Shown here one piece after another: positions 42,186-51,427 of a stretch of 64,000 nucleotides of DNA. Each line of letters starts with the position of its first letter. Positions within the stretch are counted from its first letter, which is position 1. Under the pieces are notes generated by a model. That model ran no database searches, was not told the origin of the DNA, and worked only from the letters and a program-made list of their open reading frames with translations. The position numbers and the translations under genes were made by a program. Origin of the DNA: Pseudorhodoferax aquiterrae (lineage in GTDB: Bacteria; Pseudomonadota; Gammaproteobacteria; Burkholderiales; Burkholderiaceae_C); the NCBI RefSeq assembly GCF_014652235.1, contig NZ_BMYK01000007.1:186001-250000 (forward strand). The letters run 5' to 3'.

Positions 42186-43133
42186 TCATGCCTGCTCCCG
42201 CGCTTGCCGCAGGTTGGCCTTCAGGTGCGCGGGAACCCGCTCGTCGAAGCCCAGCGCGACGCGCCGCACCTCCGGTGTGTCGGCGGGCGCATGGCCGACG
42301 CCGAGCGCAGCCGCGCGTGGCGGGTCGATGCCGACCACCGTGCCGCCGATGCGGCCGAGGCCGGTGATCTCGCACTCCACCGTCTGGCCTGCATCGATGC
42401 TGCGCGAGTGGCAGGGCGTGCCCATCAGGATCACGTCGCCGGCCACCAGCGTGATGTGGCGCGCGATGTCCGCGATGACGTAGTGCGGCCCCCAGATGGT
42501 TTCCTCGCCGATCTGCGCCTCCTGCACGACCAGGCCGTTCACGAAGGTGCGCAGCGTCTGCTCGAACAGGTTCACGCCGCGCACGATGCCCGGACCGATG
42601 GGCAGCAGCGTGTCGGCCCCCTTCACGCGCAGCATGCTGCCCTGGTCGGTGTCGCGGAAGTCCTGCAGGCCCATGTCCAGCGCCGGGCAGAAGCCCTCGA
42701 TGCAGTCCCAGGCCTCGTCTGGCGTGACGTTGCGGCAGGTCCTGCCGATGACGACCGCATACTCGCCCTCGTAGTTGAGGTACCTGCAGTCCGAAGGCTT
42801 GAGGATCTGGCCGCCGTGGCCGTTCAGCGCGCTGGGCGGCTTGGTGAAGTAGGTCGGCGTCTCGCTGGGCTTGGGTTTGTCGCGCGTCTCCATGCTGCGC
42901 GAGCGGTAGCTGATGTGCACCGCGATGATCTTGCTGGGGGACACCGGCGGCAGGTAGGTCTGCGCCTCGGCATCCAGCACGCAGCCATCGTCCAGCCGCA
43001 GGCGGCCGGCAGCGGCACCGTGCTCGACGAGGGTGCCCCAGAAGGCGCTGCCACCCAGCAGCACGCGGCGGCGCTCCACGCGCGGGCCGCGCAGCACGGC
43101 CGGAAGTTCTTTGAAGGGAAATTCGAAGTTCAT
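42186..43133 (-). CDS. hpaG: Fumarylacetoacetate-hydrolase family isomerase/decarboxylase of homoprotocatechuate pathway
   Basis: 315 residues. FAH fold motifs: K-I-I-A-V-H-I-S-Y at the active-site loop, Y-E-G-E-Y-A-V-V-I-G with the metal-binding Glu pair, D-M-G-L-Q-D-F-R-D and G-D-V-I-L-M-G-T-P. In homoprotocatechuate degradation this family decarboxylates and isomerises 5-carboxymethyl-2-oxo-hex-3-ene-1,7-dioate to the substrate of HpaH. Last gene of the hpa operon; ATG overlaps the hpaD stop. It is a single-unit protein, unlike the fused E. coli HpaG, so one of the two activities could be missing. Confidence 0.85.
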   Translation of the reverse strand: MNFEFPFKELPAVLRGPRVERRRVLLGGSAFWGTLVEHGAAAGRLRLDDGCVLDAEAQTYLPPVSPSKIIAVHISYRSRSMETRDKPKPSETPTYFTKPPSALNGHGGQILKPSDCRYLNYEGEYAVVIGRTCRNVTPDEAWDCIEGFCPALDMGLQDFRDTDQGSMLRVKGADTLLPIGPGIVRGVNLFEQTLRTFVNGLVVQEAQIGEETIWGPHYVIADIARHITLVAGDVILMGTPCHSRSIDAGQTVECEITGLGRIGGTVVGIDPPRAAALGVGHAPADTPEVRRVALGFDERVPAHLKANLRQAREQA

Positions 43134-44008
43134 GCGTGCTCCGTGCCGAACCAGATGTGGATGTTGCCGGTGCCGCGCGCGTTCTCGTAGGCCGAGAGCG
43201 CCTCGCCCCGGGCGCGGCAGGCGGCGCCACCCATGGCGCCCAGCATCTGCAGGTAGTGCGCGCCGAAGGCCTCCCAGGGCTTCGTGCGGTAGTCGCTGTC
43301 CCAGCGCGCGAGGATCTCGTCGTGCCGGCCCTCGGCCATCAGCGCGATGGCCTGCTTGTCGCTGGCGATGTTCTCTTCCGAGGAAACATTGCTCTCGTGG
43401 AAGATGCGCGGGTGCTTCGGTTTCCAGTCGATGCCGTTGAACTTGTGCGAGAGCGCGCCCGAGGCCAGCAGCACCACGCGCAGGCCGCTTGCGCGGATGC
43501 CTTCGGCGATGTCTTCGCCCGACTGCAGAAACTGCTCCCAGCGGCAGTTCTGGCAGGAGCTGACGGTCACCACCGGCGTGTCGTCCAGTTCCAGCCGCAG
43601 CTGCTTGACGAGGTTGACGGTGGCGTAGTGCCGGCCCAGGTCGGGGTGGTCGATCACGCGCACATGGCCCTGGCGCGCGCGCGAGGCCGCCTCCAGCGCC
43701 CGCGCCAGCCGGGGGTGGCCGCGGTAGGCGAAGGGCACGCCGTGCAGGTACCAGGGCATCTCGTCGGAGATGTAGGTGCCGCTGTAGCGCGCGCCGCCGT
43801 CCACCAGGTGGTAGCCGGTGGTGAACCAGTGGCTGTCGAAAACCATGACCACGTCGGGCCGGGCGGCGGCGATCTTCTCACGCAGCCGTGCGTAGCCGGC
43901 GATGAGGTCGGAGTCCTCGCCCGCGCCCATGGCGCGACGGAATTCCTCGCATTGCATCAGGCCAGGGTGGTGCGACACGATGGCGGCACCGGCGATCTGT
44001 CCAGTCAT
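43130..44008 (-). CDS. hpaD: 3,4-dihydroxyphenylacetate 2,3-dioxygenase, LigB-type (class III extradiol)
   Basis: 292 residues from ATG 44008 with AAGGATCCCC before it. The LigB fold shows A-I-V-S-H-H-P-G-L (iron-binding His), V-M-V-F-D-S-H-W-F-T, D-H-P-D-L-G-R-H-Y and L-L-A-S-G-A-L-S-H-K-F. It cleaves the ring of homoprotocatechuate next to the diol using Fe(II). Position between the hpaE aldehyde dehydrogenase and hpaG supports the call. Related protocatechuate 4,5-dioxygenases are less likely given the neighbours. Confidence 0.9.
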   Translation of the reverse strand: MTGQIAGAAIVSHHPGLMQCEEFRRAMGAGEDSDLIAGYARLREKIAAARPDVVMVFDSHWFTTGYHLVDGGARYSGTYISDEMPWYLHGVPFAYRGHPRLARALEAASRARQGHVRVIDHPDLGRHYATVNLVKQLRLELDDTPVVTVSSCQNCRWEQFLQSGEDIAEGIRASGLRVVLLASGALSHKFNGIDWKPKHPRIFHESNVSSEENIASDKQAIALMAEGRHDEILARWDSDYRTKPWEAFGAHYLQMLGAMGGAACRARGEALSAYENARGTGNIHIWFGTEHA

Positions 44009-44018
44009 GGGGATCCTT

Positions 44019-45497
44019 TCAACGCTGGCTGAAGCTGGCGCGGAAGGGCTTCTTGGGCACCACCACGTCCTTGATGTCGCAGAAGAACTCGAAGCTCCAG
44101 TCGCCGCCCTCGCGGCCGATGCCGCTGCGCTTGATGCCGCCGAAGGGCGCGGCCAGGTCTCGGATGCCGAAGCTGTTGACCCAGATGAAGCCCGTGCGCA
44201 CGCGCTGGGCCACGGCCGTGGCGTGTTCGGTGGCGCCGTAGCACACGCCGCCCAGGCCATAGTCGGTGCCGTTGGCAAGACGGATGGCCTCGTCGTCGCT
44301 GCCGAAGGTCTGCAGCGTGAGCACGGGGCCGAACACCTCGTTCTGCACGATCTCGTCGTCCTGGCGCAGCTCGGTCAGCATGGTCGGCTGGAAGTACTGC
44401 GCGCCGAAGGGATGCGGCCCGCCGCCCCACAGCAGCCGCGCGCCGCCCGCCACGGCGCGCTGCACGAAGCCCTGCACGCGCTCCACCTGGCGCGGATGGA
44501 TGATGGGGCCGACCTCGGTCGCCTCGTCACGGGGGTCGCCGATGGCCAGCTTCTCCACGTAGCCACGCATGGCGGCGACGAAGCGGTCCGCGACCCTGGC
44601 ATGCACGAGCAAGCGCGTGCCCGCCAGGCAGACCTGGCCGGCGTTGCGGTACATCAGCGCGCCGGTGGCGGCGGCGTTGTCCAGGTCGGCATCCTCCAGC
44701 ACGATGAAGGGGCTCTTGCCACCCAGCTCCAGGCTGCAGGGCACCAGGTTGGCGCCGGCCGCCTGCGCGATCCACTTGGCCGTGGGCACGCTGCCCGTGA
44801 ACGAGATGCGCGCGATGCGCGGGTCGCTGACCAGGCGCGCGCCGGTGGTGGCGCCCGTGCCCTGCACCACGTTGAACACGCCGCGCGGCAGGCCCGCGGC
44901 GTCGGCCGCCTCGGCCAGCAGCGAGCAGGTCAGCGGCGCCCACTCCGGCGGCTTGAGGATGCAGGTGTTGCCAGCGGCCAGCGCCGGCCCGAGCTTCCAG
45001 GTCGACAGCATCAGCGGCGCATTCCAGGGCGTGATGATGGCCACCACGCCGGCCGGGTCGTGGCGCACGATGTGGTGCGCCTGCTCGGTCTCGATGGGCC
45101 GGTTCTGCAGGGTGAGCGCATGCTGGGCGAACCAGGTGATGTTGAGCATGGCGCGCGGCACCACGCCGTGGCGCATGCGCGAGAGCAGCACGCCGGCGTC
45201 GTTGCTCTCGAGCCGGCAGAAGGCGTCGGCGCGCCGGCCGATCTCCTCGGCGAAGCGGTCGAGGTAGGGCTTGCGCTCGGCCGCTGTCAGCGCACTCCAG
45301 GCCGCGAAGGCCTGCTGCGCCGCGACGATGGCGGCCTCCACATGCGCGTCCAGACCCTCGGCGACCTGGCCCAGCGGGCGCTGGTCGATCGGGCTGGACA
45401 GGGCGAAGCGGCTGGCCGAGGCGACGCGTTGGCCGTCGATGTAGTGGTCGGGCGAGACGGACACGCTGTCGACGACGATGGGCTGCGATGTGGTCAA
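44019..45497 (-). CDS. hpaE: 5-carboxymethyl-2-hydroxymuconate semialdehyde dehydrogenase
   Basis: 492 residues, standard ALDH length. Motifs: I-T-P-W-N-A-P-L (cofactor), S-F-T-G-S-V-P-T, L-E-L-G-G-K-S-P with the general-base Glu and catalytic C290 in G-Q-V-C-L-A-G-T-R. Start is a TTG at 45497 with GGAG six bases upstream; no ATG fits. The enzyme oxidises the semialdehyde made by HpaD using NAD. It starts 23 bp after the hpaH stop. Confidence 0.92.
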   Translation of the reverse strand: MTTSQPIVVDSVSVSPDHYIDGQRVASASRFALSSPIDQRPLGQVAEGLDAHVEAAIVAAQQAFAAWSALTAAERKPYLDRFAEEIGRRADAFCRLESNDAGVLLSRMRHGVVPRAMLNITWFAQHALTLQNRPIETEQAHHIVRHDPAGVVAIITPWNAPLMLSTWKLGPALAAGNTCILKPPEWAPLTCSLLAEAADAAGLPRGVFNVVQGTGATTGARLVSDPRIARISFTGSVPTAKWIAQAAGANLVPCSLELGGKSPFIVLEDADLDNAAATGALMYRNAGQVCLAGTRLLVHARVADRFVAAMRGYVEKLAIGDPRDEATEVGPIIHPRQVERVQGFVQRAVAGGARLLWGGGPHPFGAQYFQPTMLTELRQDDEIVQNEVFGPVLTLQTFGSDDEAIRLANGTDYGLGGVCYGATEHATAVAQRVRTGFIWVNSFGIRDLAAPFGGIKRSGIGREGGDWSFEFFCDIKDVVVPKKPFRASFSQR

Positions 45498-45520
45498 GCA
45501 AGACTCCTGCAAATGCGCGG

Positions 45521-46324
45521 TCAGACGAAGCGCAGCGCGATCGCGCCGAGCGGGCCGTAGTCGGCATGGAACACGTCGCCGGCCGCACAGGCGACGGGCC
45601 GCGTGAACGAGCCGCCCAGCACGGTCTCGCCGGCCGCGAGACCCTCGCCGTGGGCCGCCAGCTTGTTGGCCAGCCAGGCCACGCCCTTGGCCGGATGGTT
45701 CAGCACCGCGGCGCCCAGGCCGGATTCCTCGACCACGCCGTTCTTGAACAGCAGCGCACCGGCCCAGCGCCAGTCGACCTGGTCCGGGCGCATCGGGCGG
45801 CCGCCCAGCACGATGCCGGCGTTCGCTGCGTTGTCGGCGATGGTGTCGAGCACCTTGCGCGGTGCGCGGGTGTCGCGGTCGAACTGCTCGATGCGCGCGT
45901 CGATGAGTTCCAGGGCCGGAACCACGTAGTCGGTCGCGTTGAGCACGTCGACGAGGCCCAGGTTCGGGCCCTCGAGCGGCCGGGCCAGGATGAAGGCGAA
46001 CTCCACCTCGAGCCGCGGCACGATGAAGCGCGCCGCCTCGACCTCGCTGCCGTCCTGCAGCAGCATGCTGTCCAGCAAGGTGCCGTAGTCCGGCTCGGTG
46101 ATCTGCGAGGCGATCTGCATGGCCCGCGAGGTCAGGCCGATCTTGTGGCCGATGGCACGGCGGCCCTGCTGCTGTTGCAGCCGCACCCATTCGCGCTGGA
46201 TCGCGTAGCTGTCGGCGATCTCCATGGCGGGATGCAGCCGCGAGAACTGCGGCAGCTGGACGCGGCTGCTTTCGGCCTGCGCGAGGTCGCGCGCCAGGGC
46301 CTGGTGGATGTGCGTGGCGAGCAA
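45521..46324 (-). CDS. hpaH: 2-oxo-hept-4-ene-1,7-dioate hydratase
   Basis: 267 residues, the exact family length, from a TTG at 46324 with GGAG six bases upstream. Motifs of the HpaH/MhpD family: G-H-K-I-G-L-T-S, D-Y-G-T-L-L-D-S-M, R-L-E-V-E-F-A-F (metal-binding Glu pair) and N-A-A-N-A-G-I-V-L-G-G. It adds water to the dienoate before aldolase cleavage. First gene of the hpa operon; the regulator is divergent. No hpaI aldolase follows within the window. Confidence 0.92.
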   Translation of the reverse strand: MLATHIHQALARDLAQAESSRVQLPQFSRLHPAMEIADSYAIQREWVRLQQQQGRRAIGHKIGLTSRAMQIASQITEPDYGTLLDSMLLQDGSEVEAARFIVPRLEVEFAFILARPLEGPNLGLVDVLNATDYVVPALELIDARIEQFDRDTRAPRKVLDTIADNAANAGIVLGGRPMRPDQVDWRWAGALLFKNGVVEESGLGAAVLNHPAKGVAWLANKLAAHGEGLAAGETVLGGSFTRPVACAAGDVFHADYGPLGAIALRFV

Positions 46325-46400
46325 GGTGGTCTCCGGGTCGGGGAGCGGGCAGTGTCGGCGGCGTGCAGGCCCGCCACAATCAATCGATTCGGAGGAGTTT

Positions 46401-46415
46401 TCAAGCCGGGCTTGA
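46401..46415 (+). promoter_or_regulatory. Palindromic LysR-type operator in hpa promoter region
   Basis: TCAAGCCGGGCTTGA is a perfect 7-bp inverted repeat around one base, ending 11 bp before the LysR ATG in the 102-bp divergent gap. A second palindrome, AATCGATT, lies ~20 bp to the left (46382-46389). The form fits LysR sites (T-Nx-A palindromes). Confidence 0.55.
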
Positions 46416-46426
46416 TAATCCGCGGC

Positions 46427-47383
46427 ATGCCGCTGACACGTTTCACGCTGCGCCAGATCGAAGCGCTCACCGCCGTCGCCCGGACCCGCAGCTTCGGCGA
46501 GGCCGCCGAGCAGCTGGGCATGACGACGCAGGCGGTCAGCCAGCTCGTCGCCGAGCTCGAGTCCGTCCTGGGGTTCCGGGTGTTCGACCGCACCACGCGC
46601 CGTGTGGACCTGTCCAGCGCGGGGCGCGACTTCCTGGGCTCGGCCGAGACCATGCTGCGCCATGTGCATGCCGCGGAGCGTGCGGCGGCCGACGTGCGCA
46701 ACCGCGCCGCCGGCGTGGTGCGCATCGGCGCGCCGCTGGTGCTGGCCAGTTGCGCGGTGCCCGCGGCCATCCAGGCCTACCGGGCGACGCACCCCAAGGT
46801 GGTCGTGCGCGTGCACGACCTGGCGGTGGATGCGCTGGTGGACGCGGTGGCCGCGGGCGACGTGGACCTGGCCGTCGGACCCGACCGTGCGGTGCCGCCC
46901 GAGGTGGCGCGCCACGGCCTGTTCGACAGCCTGTGGGTGCTCTGGTGCGCGCAGGACCATCCGCTGGCGCGCCGCGCCCGGCTGCGCTGGGCCGATCTGC
47001 GCGACGTGGCGCTGGTCGCCGCCGGGCGGGACCACGAACGCAGCGTGGCGCGCATGCACGCGAACATGCCGGACGGCGAGCGGGTCGTTCCCGTCGACGT
47101 GGTCGACAACGTCTCGACCGCCCTGGGCATGGCGGTGCATGGCCTGGCCGCCACGCTCGCGCCGGCCTATGTCGGCGTGGTCGCCACGCCCTTCGGCCTG
47201 GTGATGCGGCGCGTGGTCGACCCCGAGACCGTGAGGAAAGTCTGCCTGTACCAGCCCGTCGCGCGCGCCATGTCGCCTGCGACCGCGGGTTTCGCGGAAC
47301 ACCTCGCCGCCTGGCTGCCGGCCTGGTCGCGCAAGGTGCTGCGTGGTGGCGGGACCGGGGAACGCCGCCTCAGTCGATCTTGA
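46427..47383 (+). CDS. LysR-family regulator, probable regulator of the hpa operon
   Basis: 318 residues. HTH: T-L-R-Q-I-E-A-L-T-A-V-A-R-T-R-S-F-G-E-A-A-E-Q-L-G, T-Q-A-V-S-Q-L-V-A-E-L-E. Effector domain follows (V-V-R-I-G-A-P-L-V-L-A-S). Divergent from hpaH with a perfect palindrome in between, so it likely controls the hpa genes in response to a pathway intermediate. E. coli hpa is instead repressed by HpaR (MarR type), so the regulatory logic differs. Its 3' end overlaps the convergent Bug gene by 14 bp. Confidence 0.9.
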   Translation: MPLTRFTLRQIEALTAVARTRSFGEAAEQLGMTTQAVSQLVAELESVLGFRVFDRTTRRVDLSSAGRDFLGSAETMLRHVHAAERAAADVRNRAAGVVRIGAPLVLASCAVPAAIQAYRATHPKVVVRVHDLAVDALVDAVAAGDVDLAVGPDRAVPPEVARHGLFDSLWVLWCAQDHPLARRARLRWADLRDVALVAAGRDHERSVARMHANMPDGERVVPVDVVDNVSTALGMAVHGLAATLAPAYVGVVATPFGLVMRRVVDPETVRKVCLYQPVARAMSPATAGFAEHLAAWLPAWSRKVLRGGGTGERRLSRS

Positions 47384-48353
47384 GCCGGGCCACGCGGGCC
47401 AGTTCCTGCCAGGCGGCCATGTCGCGGCGCACCGTGGCGGCGAACGCGTCGGCGCTCTTGATCGGCGGGCGCGGCATGTTCTGCGCGGCGAACTTCTGTA
47501 CCGTGTCCTCGGTGGCGAGGATGCGGTTCACCTCCTGGTTCAAGCGCAGCACGACATCGCGCGGCGTGCCGGCCGGCGCGAAGATGCCGTACCAGCCATC
47601 GGCGTCGAACTGGTAGCCCTGCTCGCTGAGCGTGGGCAGGTCCGGCAGCGCCGGGCCGCGTGCCGAGCCGGTGGCGCCCAGCGCCGTGAGCTTGCCGGCG
47701 CGGATCTGCGGCACGGGCGAGGCGATGTCGACGAATCCCACGCCGATGGTGTTGGCGAGCAGGTCGTTGACCAGCGGCGACACGCCCTTGTAGGGCACAT
47801 GCGGCATGGTCAGGCCGTACTGGGCCTTGATGCCTTCCATGACCAGGTGGCCGGTCGAGCCGCTGCCCCAGGAGCCGTAGGCCAGTCTGTCCGGATGGGC
47901 CTTGGCATGGCGCACGAGGTCGGCCAGCGACTTCAAGCCCGTGGACGGGTGCGCGACGAGCAGCACGCCGGCCGAGCCGACCTGGGCCACGGGCAGCAGA
48001 TCCTTCTGCGTGTCGTACGGCATCCGGGGCTGGATGACGGGATTGATCGCGATGGCCGAGGAGGGCGAGAGCAGGATGGTGTAGCCGTCCGGCGCGGCCT
48101 TGGCCACGGTGTCGTTGCCGATCAGGCCGTTGGCGCCGGCCTTGTTGTCCACCAGCACGGGCTGCTTGAGCGCCTCGCCGAGCGCAACGGCGAGCAGCCG
48201 CGCAAAGATGTCCGAGCCGGCGCCCGGCGAGCCCGGCACGACGAGCCGGATCGGCCGCGCCGGCCAGGCGGTCTCGGCCAGCACACCGTGGGGCAGCGCG
48301 TACAGGCCTGCGAGGGCCATCAGGCCGCGCCGGGAAACAGGGGTATCGAACAT
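47370..48353 (-). CDS. Bug-family tripartite tricarboxylate transporter substrate-binding protein
   Basis: 327 residues. N-terminus has S-R-R-G-L-M-A-L-A-G-L, a Tat-like signal (S-R-R-x-L-M). Mature motifs R-L-V-V-P-G-S-P-G-A-G-S-D-I-F-A-R, V-D-N-K-A-G-A-N-G and P-Y-D-T-Q-K-D-L match Bug proteins, which bind carboxylates in the periplasm. No TctA/TctB membrane genes are nearby, usual for orphan Bug proteins in Burkholderiales. Last gene of the long minus-strand operon; it may import or sense its substrate. Confidence 0.92.
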   Translation of the reverse strand: MFDTPVSRRGLMALAGLYALPHGVLAETAWPARPIRLVVPGSPGAGSDIFARLLAVALGEALKQPVLVDNKAGANGLIGNDTVAKAAPDGYTILLSPSSAIAINPVIQPRMPYDTQKDLLPVAQVGSAGVLLVAHPSTGLKSLADLVRHAKAHPDRLAYGSWGSGSTGHLVMEGIKAQYGLTMPHVPYKGVSPLVNDLLANTIGVGFVDIASPVPQIRAGKLTALGATGSARGPALPDLPTLSEQGYQFDADGWYGIFAPAGTPRDVVLRLNQEVNRILATEDTVQKFAAQNMPRPPIKSADAFAATVRRDMAAWQELARVARLKID

Positions 48354-48419
48354 CGGGGTCTCCTTGTCTTGGGTGTGGGGGGGACGGTCTGCTGCTGGCA
48401 GGCCGTCCGTGTCGGAAGG

Positions 48420-49655
48420 CTAGAGGCCGGGCTGCACGACCTGGCCGGTCAGGAATTGCGCCCGCGCGCCAGCCATGTACGCCAGCAGCGGCAGGCAGGG
48501 GTTGATCGCGTCGCCTGGCGCCAGTGCGTTGATGCGCAGGCCCAGGGCGCCCCATTCGGCAGCCAGCGTGGCCACCAGCATGTGGGTGGCGGCCAGGTCG
48601 CCCGCATGTTCCCAGGCCGTGTCGGCGTCGGGCCGCGGCAGCAGCAGCGTGAGGCTGGCGCTGTGCGCATGGCGGCTGCGAAAGCGGCGGGCCGCGGCGC
48701 GCACCGTGGCCAGCAGCGCGCCGGGGGCGGCGTCGAGCGCGGCGCCGTCGACCACTGCCGCGTAGGCCTCGCCCCCGGTCGTGGGGGCCAGTGCCTGGAG
48801 GCTGTCTTGCCAGTCCGGCGCGCGCACGGCGCTGGTCTGCAGCCGGGTCGGCAGGTCGAAGGGCCGCGGCGCATGCCGCGCGGCCGGCAGGGCCTGGCTG
48901 CCGCCGCAGGCCGAGGAGCCGCCGTCGAGCACGAGCAGCTGCCCGGTCAGCACGCGCGCGCCGGGGCTGGCCAGGAAGCACAGCGCCTCGGCCATGTCCG
49001 CGGGCTCGGCCATGCGGCCCAGCGGGATCTTGGCCACGGCCTGGGCCGGGTCCAGCCGGCCGCTGTCGATCAAAACCTGCACGAGCTCGGTGCGCACGAA
49101 GCCGGGGGCCAGCGCGGTCACGGTCCAGCCCGGGCGGGCGCGGGCCAGCGCGCGGGTCTGGGCGATCAGGCCGGCCTTGCTCGGGCTGTAGAGCCCGCGC
49201 CAGGGGATCGCGCGCAGGCCTGCGCCCGAGGCCACGTTGACGATGCGCGCGCCGGGCCGCAGCCGCCCGGCCAGCGCCTGCACCAGGCGGGCCGGCGCCT
49301 GCAGGTTCAGCGCGAGCAGGCGCGCGGCCGTGCCGTCCTCGTCGCCGGCCAGCGCCTCGGCGCCGCCGGCCGACAGGCCGGCGTTGTTGAGCAGCGCGTC
49401 GAGCGGCGGCAGACCGTGGGCCAGCGCGGCGATGTGCGCCGGGTCGGTGAGGTCGACGGTGCGGGCCAGCGGCGCAGGCGCTGCTGCGGGCCAGTCGGCC
49501 TGCAGGCGCTGCAGGCCGGCCGCGTCGGCATCGACGGCCACGCAGCGCCAGCCCTGCTGCGCCAGGCGCAGCGCGGTGGCGCGGCCGATGCCGCCCGCTG
49601 CGCCCGTCACGAGGGCGGTGCGCGGGCTGCCGTTCGGGAGGGGGTCGCAATGCAC
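48420..49655 (-). CDS. Tandem SDR: active domain plus degenerate second SDR-like domain
   Basis: 411 residues from GTG 49655, far longer than a classical SDR (~250). Residues 1-~240 are complete: T-G-A-A-G-G-I-G-R-A, N-N-A-G-L-S, V-A-S-G-A-G, Y-S-P-S-K, L-D-G-G. The remaining ~165 residues resemble the second half of another SDR (L-G-L-R-I-N-A-L-A-P-G-D, then F-L-T-G-Q-V-V) but lack both the cofactor glycines and the Tyr/Lys pair. No stop or ribosome site separates the halves. The tail may be structural. Substrate unknown; it lies in an acyl-CoA catabolic operon. Confidence 0.8.
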   Translation of the reverse strand: MHCDPLPNGSPRTALVTGAAGGIGRATALRLAQQGWRCVAVDADAAGLQRLQADWPAAAPAPLARTVDLTDPAHIAALAHGLPPLDALLNNAGLSAGGAEALAGDEDGTAARLLALNLQAPARLVQALAGRLRPGARIVNVASGAGLRAIPWRGLYSPSKAGLIAQTRALARARPGWTVTALAPGFVRTELVQVLIDSGRLDPAQAVAKIPLGRMAEPADMAEALCFLASPGARVLTGQLLVLDGGSSACGGSQALPAARHAPRPFDLPTRLQTSAVRAPDWQDSLQALAPTTGGEAYAAVVDGAALDAAPGALLATVRAAARRFRSRHAHSASLTLLLPRPDADTAWEHAGDLAATHMLVATLAAEWGALGLRINALAPGDAINPCLPLLAYMAGARAQFLTGQVVQPGL

Positions 49656-49668
49656 GGTGGGTTCGGGT

Positions 49669-50199
49669 TCAGCCGGCGCGCACGGCGCCCAGCAGGCCGT
49701 AGATGGTGTCCATGGGGGCGGGGCAGCCGACGGGCTGGCGCAGGCCGAACAGCGCGGCGCTGTCCTGCGCGGCCTCGGGCCGCGTGCGCTCCTCGATCCA
49801 ATCGTAGACCACGGTGCGTGCGGCCACACGCCATTCGCCTGCGCGGCGCTCGAAGCGGTCGGCGTAGCGCCCGCACAAAAAGGTCTCGCGGTCCGGCCGC
49901 GCGGCCGTGGACTGCAGCGCGAAGAAGTTGCTCTCCACCGCCGCGCGCGCGCCGTGCAGTTCGATCAGCACGTTGGTGATCTGGTGCACGCGCCGGCCAC
50001 CCTGGCGCAGGCGCGCCAGGGCCTGGTCGATGAAGCCGCTCGCGCTGCCGTTCCAGGCGCCGTGGCAATCGCTCGCGTCCTCCCAGTAGGCCGAGCGCAG
50101 CGCGGCCTCGTCGCAGCGGTCGATGCCGCGGCAGTAGCGGTACAGGCAGTCGCGGATCGCCTCCCGGTCCAGCAGCGCCTGCAGGCTGTCCACGTTCAT
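49669..50199 (-). CDS. SnoaL/NTF2-like polyketide-cyclase-fold protein
   Basis: 176 residues. D-R-E-A-I-R-D-C-L-Y-R-Y-C-R-G-I-D-R-C-D is the usual first helix of the SnoaL-like (DUF4440-related) group, also found as small subunits of ring-hydroxylating dioxygenases. W-N-G-S-A-S-G-F and a conserved R-Y-A-D-R-F-E-R-R follow. Possible isomerase/dehydratase or a structural subunit; no dioxygenase alpha subunit is in the window. ATG overlaps the VOC stop (ATGA). Confidence 0.85.
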   Translation of the reverse strand: MNVDSLQALLDREAIRDCLYRYCRGIDRCDEAALRSAYWEDASDCHGAWNGSASGFIDQALARLRQGGRRVHQITNVLIELHGARAAVESNFFALQSTAARPDRETFLCGRYADRFERRAGEWRVAARTVVYDWIEERTRPEAAQDSAALFGLRQPVGCPAPMDTIYGLLGAVRAG

Positions 50200-50653
50200 G
50201 CCGCCTGCGCCGGCGCGCGCCGGAACAGCTGCACCACATGGCCCTCGGGGTCGCGCAGCGACAGCACGGCGCCATGGCTGCCCATGTCGCGCAGGCCCAG
50301 CCCCGCGCCACCGGCGGCCGCGATGCGCTGCTCGGCGCCGTCGAAGTCGTCGACCTCGAACACCAGCACGGCGCCGGCCGTGGCGGGCGCGGCCTCTTCG
50401 CGGCAGGCCAGCGAGACGTTGCCGCCGCCCACGCCGTACTGGAACCAGCGCTCGCCGTCCTGGAACTTGAGCTGCAGGCCGAGTGCCTGGCTGTAGAAGG
50501 CGTGCAGCGCGGCCGGGTTCTCGGCCACCAAGTAGACGTTTTGCAGCCGCTTGGGTGCGACCGCGCCCACTGGTGCCTCCACGCTTCCCGCTGCACGGGG
50601 TTCGCTGCCTCCCGAGGGGGCGCGCGCTGGCCCGGGACGGCCCGGCGCGGCGC

Positions 50654-50657
<4 letters not shown>
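50196..50657 (-). CDS. VOC (glyoxalase) family protein
   Basis: 153 residues from GTG 50657, which overlaps the preceding SDR stop (GTGA). Thirty-five disordered Pro/Ala residues precede the VOC fold: L-Q-N-V-Y-L-V-A-E-N-P, F-Y-S-Q-A-L-G-L-Q-L, F-E-V-D-D-F-D-G-A and D-P-E-G-H-V-V-Q-L-F (ligand Glu/His region). Reaction unknown. The long N-terminal tail may mean the true start is nearer residue 36. Confidence 0.8.

Positions 50658-51419
<762 letters not shown>

Positions 51420-51427
<8 letters not shown>

Noticed and set aside
48420..49655. Two separate SDR genes in this frame
   Set aside because: No stop, start or ribosome site between the halves, and the second half lacks cofactor and catalytic residues.
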